From Breoghania sp. L-A4 (GTDB taxonomy: Bacteria; Pseudomonadota; Alphaproteobacteria; Rhizobiales; Stappiaceae), in NCBI RefSeq assembly GCF_003432385.1, contig NZ_CP031841.1, positions 1,240,001 to 1,304,000 on the forward strand: a stretch of DNA of 64,000 nt, written 5' to 3'. A program made the position numbers and the translations under genes. The notes beneath the pieces were generated by a model. The model saw only the letters and a list, made by a program, of their open reading frames with translations. It did not search any database and had not been told where the DNA came from. Below are positions 59,359 through 64,000 of the stretch, in pieces (position 1 is the stretch's first letter; the number at the start of each line of letters is the position of its first letter).

Positions 59359-59882
59359 ATGCGCGAGGCGCCCCCGGGGGCGATGATCGCGGCGCGCCGA
59401 CGCCCGATGCTCCGGATCCCGGTCCGGAGGCCGGCGGCGCGCCAGCCCGGCCGGGCGCGGTGCTGTTTGTCTGTGGCATGAACGCGGTGCGTTCGCCCAT
59501 GGCCGCAACCATCGCCCGGCACCTGTTTCCGCGTCAGATCTATGTGGAATCGGCCGGCGTCCGCAAGGGCGAGCGCGATCCCTTCGTCGCCGCCGCGATC
59601 GAGGAAATCGGCCTCGATATCAGCGCCCACGAGCCGCATACGCTGAAGGAGCTCGAGGACACCAATTTCGATCTGGTCATCACGCTGGCGCCCGAGGCCC
59701 ATCACATGGCGCTTGAACTGACCCGCACGCAGGCGCTGGATGTGGAGTATTGGCCCACCCCCGATCCGACGCTGGCCACCGGCAGCCGCGAGCAGATCAT
59801 GGATGCCTACCGCGCGGTGCGCGATCAGCTGATGGCGCGCATCAAGCAGCGCCTGGGCTGGCGGCCGTCGCCCAGCGGCTAG
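59359..59882 (+). CDS. Low molecular weight phosphotyrosine phosphatase family protein
   Basis: The catalytic P-loop C-x5-R is present in VLFVCGMNAVRSPMA, and the general acid Asp in WPTPDPT. The uninterrupted reading frame has a plausible late start at GTG 59460 (141 residues). ATG 59359, just after the UPF0262 stop, would be the natural start (MREAPPG...) but needs one extra base in the run CCCCCGGGGG at 59370-59380. Predicted cytosolic phosphatase or arsenate-reductase-like protein; substrate unknown. Confidence 0.8.
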
Positions 59883-59887
59883 CGCTT

Positions 59888-59909
59888 GCGCGCGCGCGCG
59901 CGCGCGCGC
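59888..59909. repeat. Alternating (GC)11 tract
   Basis: Twenty-two bases of uninterrupted GC dinucleotide starting 6 bases after the phosphatase stop. Alternating GC of this length can adopt Z-DNA and is prone to slippage. Between the phosphatase gene and infA. Confidence 0.9.
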
Positions 59910-60106
59910 CAAGGCGGCGGAACCCCGTCGGCGGGCGGGCGTCAAGCATCCGCGGAACATTCTTTTCGCGTTGCCGCGCTGATCTTGAAGCGATTTGGCG
60001 GGAGGGAATGGGAATACGTGCGCGGCACCGTCTTTGGACTGTTCCATTTCTCGCGGCAATCCGCTAGGTTCGCGCGCACATTGGAACAGGAGAGCCAGGA
60101 AACCGA

Positions 60107-60325
60107 ATGGCTAAAGAAGAAATATTGGAATTTCCGGGCATGGTCACGGAACTTCTGCCCAACGCGACCTTTCGCGTAAAGCTGGAAAACGACCACGAGA
60201 TCATCGCGCACACCGCTGGCCGCATGCGCAAGAACCGCATTCGCGTTCTTGCCGGCGACAAGGTGCTCGTTGAAATGACGCCCTATGACTTGACCAAGGG
60301 CCGCATCACCTATCGTTTCAAGTAG
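60107..60325 (+). CDS. infA: Translation initiation factor IF-1
   Basis: 72 residues, the usual IF-1 length. S1/OB fold: [45 protein letters not shown] and [18 protein letters not shown]. Binds the ribosomal A site during initiation. An AGGA site precedes the ATG. Ends in a likely terminator. Confidence 0.98.
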   Translation: MAKEEILEFPGMVTELLPNATFRVKLENDHEIIAHTAGRMRKNRIRVLAGDKVLVEMTPYDLTKGRITYRFK

Positions 60326-60409
60326 ATGTTGCAAGGTCGCCACCGGGGGCGTTTTTCGCGCGTATGGGGCTGCATGGGCGACAGGACGCCGCCGCGGTTC
60401 CGGGGCTCC

Positions 60410-60445
60410 GGAGCCGGTTTGCGGTGCGCAAGCGGCTCCCTTTTT
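60410..60445 (+). terminator. Terminator after infA
   Basis: Stem GGAGCCG / CGGCTCC with further pairing TTTGC / GCAA inside, followed by CTTTTT. It lies 84 bases after the infA stop and before maf. Confidence 0.65.
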
Positions 60446-60528
60446 GCGACAGATGCTCATCTCGGGGCGGCCGCGGGCTCTTTCGGCTCGCAGTCTGACC
60501 ATTTTCATGCGTTGACGGGTTGTGCGCG

Positions 60529-61167
60529 ATGACGGATCGCAAGTTGCTGGTTCTTGCCTCAGGGTCGCCTCGGCGGCTCGCTTTGCTTGAGCAGATTGGA
60601 ATAAAGCCGGACTACCTGCTGCCGTCGGATGCCGACGAGACGCCCGAAAAGAACGAGACGCCCCGGGCGCTCGCCGCCCGTCTGGCGCGGATCAAGGCGG
60701 AGACCGCCCGCCGCTCGGCCGAACGCGACGACGAATACGCCGGCGCGCTGGTTCTCGCCGCCGATACGGTTGTCGCCGTCGGACGCCGCGCACTGCCCAA
60801 GGCGGAGCTGTCCGAGGAAGCCGAACAGTGCCTGCGGCTTCTGTCCGGCCGCGCGCACCGGGTCTATACCGGACTGTGCCTGATGGCGCCCAACGGCGCG
60901 GTCCGCCAGAAGCTGGTCGAGACGCGTGTGCGTTTCAAGCGGCTGTCCAGCGAGGAAGTGGACGACTACGTCGCCTCCGGCGAATGGCGCGGCAAGGCCG
61001 GCGGCTATGCCATCCAGGGTCTCGCAGGCAGCTTTGTCGTCAAGCTGGTCGGCTCCTACTCGAATGTGGTCGGCCTGCCGCTCTATGAGACCGCGAGCCT
61101 GCTGGGGGGCGCGGGATACCCGTTGCGCGCCAACTGGAGCGATCCGCTGTCGATGGCGGAAGGCTGA
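60529..61167 (+). CDS. maf: Maf family nucleotide pyrophosphatase
   Basis: 212 residues from ATG 60529 ([20 protein letters not shown]). Maf signature SGSPRR, catalytic Asp in [29 protein letters not shown], and [15 protein letters not shown]. House-cleaning dNTP/UTP pyrophosphatase family, in the conserved order infA-maf-yacG. Confidence 0.95.
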   Translation: MTDRKLLVLASGSPRRLALLEQIGIKPDYLLPSDADETPEKNETPRALAARLARIKAETARRSAERDDEYAGALVLAADTVVAVGRRALPKAELSEEAEQCLRLLSGRAHRVYTGLCLMAPNGAVRQKLVETRVRFKRLSSEEVDDYVASGEWRGKAGGYAIQGLAGSFVVKLVGSYSNVVGLPLYETASLLGGAGYPLRANWSDPLSMAEG

Positions 61168-61299
61168 GCGTGACGCGCGCGCGATGCCGCAATTGGTGAC
61201 GCTGGCCACGCCCCGCGCGCCAGAGTTATCCTGCATCGATGGAGCCCCGCCTCACGCGGCGCCCTGATCCATTCCAAACCTGCCTTGGCGGACAATGCG

Positions 61300-61539
61300 A
61301 TGAGTAACGACACCGAAGATCCTGCAAAGGGCCCCGCCTCCGGCGGCGAGACCGAGGAGACGCGGCCCGCGCGCCGCGCGCGGCCCTGTCCGAACTGCTC
61401 GAAACTCTCGGTCGATAAATTCTACCCCTTCTGCTCCAAGCGCTGCGCCGACGTCGACCTGCACCGCTGGCTCAACGCGGCCTATTCCGTGCCGGTTGTC
61501 GAACTCGACGACATCGACCCCTCGCAGTTCGAGGAGTAG
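61300..61539 (+). CDS. yacG: DNA gyrase inhibitor / zinc-finger protein YacG
   Basis: 79 residues from ATG 61300. Four-cysteine zinc site in RPCPNCSK and YPFCSKRCADVDLHRWL. Disordered acidic N-terminus. E. coli YacG binds GyrB and inhibits gyrase. Next to maf as in related genomes. Confidence 0.93.
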   Translation: MSNDTEDPAKGPASGGETEETRPARRARPCPNCSKLSVDKFYPFCSKRCADVDLHRWLNAAYSVPVVELDDIDPSQFEE

Positions 61540-61783
61540 CGTGGCGCGTGCAGCGCCGAAGCCGGGACGTGCGGGGGCGATTGCCTTGCGCCGCGGCAAT
61601 GCCTTGGCGTTGAACGGAAATCGCGCGCCGCCGGCGTGTATTTTCGGGTCCGCTGCGCGGCGGTGCGGCAATTCGGATTCAGCGTTGGATAAATGCCAGC
61701 GAGGCGCTGGACAGCGGCAATAGCCTTCTCTATAAAACGCGAACCTCACGGGACGGCGCCAAGGCGCTCAACGCCCCGGACAG

Positions 61784-61859
61784 GCCCGGATAGCTCAGTT
61801 GGTAGAGCAGCGGATTGAAAATCCGCGTGTCGGTGGTTCGAATCCGCCTCCGGGCACCA
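61784..61859 (+). tRNA. tRNA-Phe (anticodon GAA)
   Basis: GCCCGGATAGCTCAGTTGGT start; anticodon stem CGGAT / ATCCG with loop TGAAA A giving GAA; T-arm GGTTCGAATCC; acceptor GCCCGGA / TCCGGGC, discriminator A, CCA encoded. It directly adjoins an integrase gene, so its 3' half is probably the attachment site of the prophage. Confidence 0.97.
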
Positions 61860-61860
61860 C
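61834..61860. other. Probable prophage attachment site (attL) in tRNA-Phe 3' end
   Basis: The T-arm and acceptor of tRNA-Phe, followed after about 65 bases by the stop of a tyrosine recombinase gene transcribed toward the tRNA. Integration at a tRNA 3' end is typical of such integrases. The second att copy must lie beyond 64000, so the exact core cannot be defined. Confidence 0.55.
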
Positions 61861-61923
61861 TTCCCCCATTGAAATCATTGGCATTCTCGTTCCGCTGCAT
61901 TTCGCAAGCCTCCGAGTTTGACG

Positions 61924-62994
61924 TTATTTTACGTCCGGTTTGACAACTTTTGTTCGCCGGCTGTTCACTTCCGCCTCCAGACTGGCGGCGACGCCGGTCA
62001 TCTTCTGGCGCAGGTTCGCGCCCTTCGAATAGTGCCGCGCCATGGCCTCGGTCTTCTGCCCGAGCGCGTCGGCAATGCTGCGGTCGTCGTAGCCGAGTTC
62101 CTTCAGAATCACCGCCACGGTGTGGCGCAGGCCGTAGAGCGTCAGGCCTGGCTGCACCTTGCCTTCCTTCTCCAGCCGTTCGCGCAACGGCCGCCATGAC
62201 GCGCGAAAGCCGCTCACGGTCCAGGGACGGCCGCGAGAGTTCGCGCAAAGGGTGATGGCGTCGTGCTCCGGGGCCGCGTCCAGGGCGTCCCGCAAGGGGC
62301 TTATGGCCGGCCAGAACACCGGCTCCCCGGTCTTGCTTCGCCTGGTGGCGATGTCGCCGTCGCGATAGAACGTGCGGGGCAGGGTGAGCGCATCTTGCGG
62401 CCCCAGCCCGGTGAACATCATCAGGGCGATCGCCGGCAGCATCTGCGGCGATGCGGCTTCAAGCACGGCGTGGCGTTCGGAATCGGACCATGGCCGGTTG
62501 GCGTCGGGAGTGCCCTTCGGCTTGCGCACGTTGCGCACGCCCAGGGCCGGGTTCTCCTTCAGGTATCCGCGTTCCTTGCCCCATGAGAACAGCGAGGAAA
62601 GAACCGCCCGCACATAGTTGGCGAACCGCCGCTTGCGCCTGTGTTCCGTCTTGTCGCGCAGCTTGACGATGAACGGCGTCGTGAAGCGCGTCAGCGGCGT
62701 GTCGCGGATCGGCTGGAGATAATCGAATACCCGCTGGTAGTCGGAGCGCGTTCGCGGGGCGAGATCGAGAAACGCCGGGCTTGCCCGGTACTTTTCGATC
62801 AGTCCGCCCAGGGTGCCGGGCTTCGACGGCGGTGCTTCCAGCGCGTTGATGCGCGTGCATTCGGCGAGGAAGGCCGCAGAGCCGAGCGGGGCATTGTCCA
62901 GGTTGACCGGCGTCCGGCTCTTGCGGTGGTAGCACCGCATCTTGCCGAACCGGTCGCGAAAGATCTGGAAGCCCTTGATGCGCACGATGCTCAT
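61924..62994 (-). CDS. Tyrosine-type recombinase/integrase
   Basis: 356 residues from ATG 62994 (MSIVRIKGFQIFRDRFGKMR). N-terminal SAM-like core-binding domain (about 60-150: FLDLAPRTRSDYQRVFDYL). The catalytic domain has Arg290 in LYGLRHTVAVILKELG, the following His291, and the nucleophile Tyr322 in EAMARHYSKGA. Box I reads MFTGLGPQDAL, with Gly198 where the first catalytic Arg normally stands, and the box II His positions read Tyr (YGLRHT) and Gln (LGQKT). It may use variant residues or be inactive. Start overlaps the excisionase-like gene by 4 bases. Confidence 0.9.
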   Translation of the reverse strand: MSIVRIKGFQIFRDRFGKMRCYHRKSRTPVNLDNAPLGSAAFLAECTRINALEAPPSKPGTLGGLIEKYRASPAFLDLAPRTRSDYQRVFDYLQPIRDTPLTRFTTPFIVKLRDKTEHRRKRRFANYVRAVLSSLFSWGKERGYLKENPALGVRNVRKPKGTPDANRPWSDSERHAVLEAASPQMLPAIALMMFTGLGPQDALTLPRTFYRDGDIATRRSKTGEPVFWPAISPLRDALDAAPEHDAITLCANSRGRPWTVSGFRASWRPLRERLEKEGKVQPGLTLYGLRHTVAVILKELGYDDRSIADALGQKTEAMARHYSKGANLRQKMTGVAASLEAEVNSRRTKVVKPDVK

Positions 62995-63233
62995 GACGGG
63001 TCGAGCCTGCCGAGAATGGCGTCGTCGCTGTCCGCCGCGCCGGTCTTGAGGCTTTCCAGCCATGCGTCCAGGTCGCGCACGTCCCAAAGCAGCGCGCCGC
63101 CGGGGAACTGCACGGGCGCAACCGGGCAGACCGTCGCCAGTTTCGCCGCCGGCAGTCCGCAATAGGATGCCGCTTCCGACTTTTTCAGCATCCGGTAGGG
63201 CTGCACCTGCAGGTTCAGCTTTGCTGTTGCCAT
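62991..63233 (-). CDS. AlpA/excisionase-like HTH protein
   Basis: 80 residues. Winged-helix DNA-binding pattern RMLKKSEAASYCGLPAAKLATV followed by ALLWDVRDLDAWLESLK, as in MerR-like excisionases and AlpA. Encoded just upstream of the integrase with a 4-base overlap, the normal place for a recombination directionality factor. Confidence 0.75.
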   Translation of the reverse strand: MATAKLNLQVQPYRMLKKSEAASYCGLPAAKLATVCPVAPVQFPGGALLWDVRDLDAWLESLKTGAADSDDAILGRLDPS

Positions 63234-63335
63234 AGCCTTGTCTCCAAATGAAAGCGGTCTGCGGTTGCCTGGAAGGGCATTGCGGCGGCAGGCAACCGCT
63301 TGAGGCGGGACCGCGCCGCCCCTCGCACCCCGCCG

Positions 63336-63671
63336 CTAGATCGCATGTCCCAAAAGCTTGACGCGTGCCGTGGCGTCCGTGGTCGCAGCGTCCGCGATCG
63401 CGGTTCCAATGCGCATGTTGCCCGTCGAGGTCGGGGTGGTGACCTTGGCGGATGCGTCCCAATAGGCCGGCGCGCCGGCCGCGAACGCCGCGCCGGCTTC
63501 CTTGGCGATATCGAACACGCCCTCGGTGACCAGCTCCACCTCCGCGCCCTCGGCCGCCGTGATCGCGGCCACGCCGAACAGGTGATCGATCAGAACGCCG
63601 TCGCCGGAGGTTGCCCCGCCGCTCGGCGCTGTGGCGGTAATCGTCCCGCCGGCTTGCACAAAATTCTGCAT
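63336..63671 (-). CDS. DUF2190 family phage protein (capsid decoration-like)
   Basis: 111 residues beginning MQNFVQAGGTITATAPSGGA. The pattern GDGVLIDHLFGVAAI, ELVTEGVFDIAKEAG, AFAAGAPAYWDASAKVTT and NMRIGTAIADAATTDATARVKL is that of DUF2190 proteins, found beside major capsid genes and thought to bind the capsid surface. 3 bases after the preceding phage gene. Confidence 0.8.
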   Translation of the reverse strand: MQNFVQAGGTITATAPSGGATSGDGVLIDHLFGVAAITAAEGAEVELVTEGVFDIAKEAGAAFAAGAPAYWDASAKVTTPTSTGNMRIGTAIADAATTDATARVKLLGHAI

Positions 63672-63674
63672 GGC

Positions 63675-63893
63675 TCACAGTCCCTTTGTGGAATTGATGT
63701 AGACGGTTCGCACCGGTTTCCTGCCCTGGAGCGCGGCAATGCGGCGTTCCAGGGCGTCGATTGCGCCGGCCATTTCGGCGTCCGACTTGTAGGCGACCTC
63801 ATCCTCGCCGTAGCGCACGCTGCGGATGCCGCATTCGCGGGCGTCGCGCAGCTTGTCCAGGCGCGTCTGCAGGGCTTCAAGCGTTTCGGCCAT
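63675..63893 (-). CDS. Phage head-tail joining protein-like (gpW-type)
   Basis: 72 residues: MAETLEALQTRLDKLRDARE, a helical hairpin with GIRSVRYGEDEVAYKSDAEMAGAIDALERRIAA-like layout. This helix-strand-helix form is seen in small phage head-tail connector or gpW-type proteins. It starts 9 bases after the stop of the upstream structural gene. Confidence 0.65.
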   Translation of the reverse strand: MAETLEALQTRLDKLRDARECGIRSVRYGEDEVAYKSDAEMAGAIDALERRIAALQGRKPVRTVYINSTKGL

Positions 63894-63902
63894 GGCTCAG
63901 CC

Positions 63903-64000
63903 TCACTCGCCGGGGTTCATGTACCAGCCGCGCCAGTCCAGGAACGACGCGCCGAAGTCCAGCCGCACCTTCACCTCCACGCCGTCGATGTCGAAGCCGG
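63903..64000 (-). CDS. Phage structural protein, C-terminal fragment (probably major capsid protein)
   Basis: Only the last 32 residues are in the window, ending GASFLDWRGWYMNPGE. The run GFDIDGVEVKVRLDFG and DWRG-x-Y-x-NPG resembles the C-terminus of phage major capsid proteins. Its place upstream of the connector-like and DUF2190 genes fits, but the fragment is too short for certainty. Confidence 0.45.
   Translation of the reverse strand, partial: GFDIDGVEVKVRLDFGASFLDWRGWYMNPGE

Overview
The window is GC-rich (roughly two thirds G+C) chromosomal DNA of an alphaproteobacterium, most likely in the order Hyphomicrobiales. The basis is gene content and order: the murA / DUF2948 / hisD / UPF0262 / small phosphatase / infA / maf / yacG / tRNA-Phe block, a PodJ-like polarity protein, FixL-FixJ-FixK control of a cbb3 oxidase, and an ALA synthase of the C4 type. 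No genus can be named from sequence alone.

Layout. (1) 1-2.7 kb: 3' part of a ligase-associated helicase and its partner endonuclease PdeM. (2) 2.9-4.7 kb: TIGR02186 protein and a TauE/SafE exporter. (3) 4.9-9.2 kb: a large PodJ-like gene whose frame is broken three times. (4) 9.5-19.5 kb: a beta-oxidation region with a MerR regulator, two acyl-CoA dehydrogenases, thiolase, FadB-type protein, small accessory genes and an EAL phosphodiesterase. Two palindromes of one motif (TTACG...CGTAA / GACGTTT...AAACGTC) lie before the regulator and before the first dehydrogenase. (5) 19.6-22.1 kb: secreted coiled-coil protein, thioesterase, carboxylesterase. (6) 22.9-27.1 kb: convergent response regulator and SSS-type hybrid kinase resembling CrbR/CrbS (MxtR/ErdR). 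(7) 28.0-31.9 kb: fixL, fixJ, a single-domain receiver (FixT-like position) and fixK. (8) 32-44.7 kb: hemN, an AbrB-family membrane protein, ccoNOQP, ccoGHIS and hemA, with perfect FNR/FixK boxes before hemN and ccoN. (9) 45-47.4 kb: two receiver proteins, with a 9/10 FNR box upstream of the first. (10) 47.5-52.3 kb: catabolic genes (KDPG aldolase, PfkB sugar kinase, FAH-family enzyme, NTF2-like protein, ThDP enzyme). (11) 52.4-54.5 kb: orphan coiled-coil protein, TRAP solute receptor, tRNA-Thr. (12) 54.8-61.5 kb: the conserved murA-hisD-infA-maf-yacG block. (13) 61.8-64 kb: tRNA-Phe, followed by a tyrosine recombinase, an AlpA/Xis-like gene and phage head genes, i.e. the left end of a prophage that runs out of the window.

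How it works together. The best supported circuit is oxygen-responsive: FixL keeps the heme-contact residues of the family, FixJ would activate fixK, and FixK would act on the boxes before hemN (anaerobic heme synthesis) and ccoN (high-affinity oxidase). hemA, next to the ccoGHIS genes, supplies heme precursor. The receiver gene between fixJ and fixK occupies the place of Caulobacter FixT.

Data quality. About ten genes appear frameshifted, and every shift is of the same sign (one base missing), several in short G or C runs. This points to systematic under-calling in the sequence rather than to ten true pseudogenes. I mark the clear cases as frameshifted and give the proposed point.
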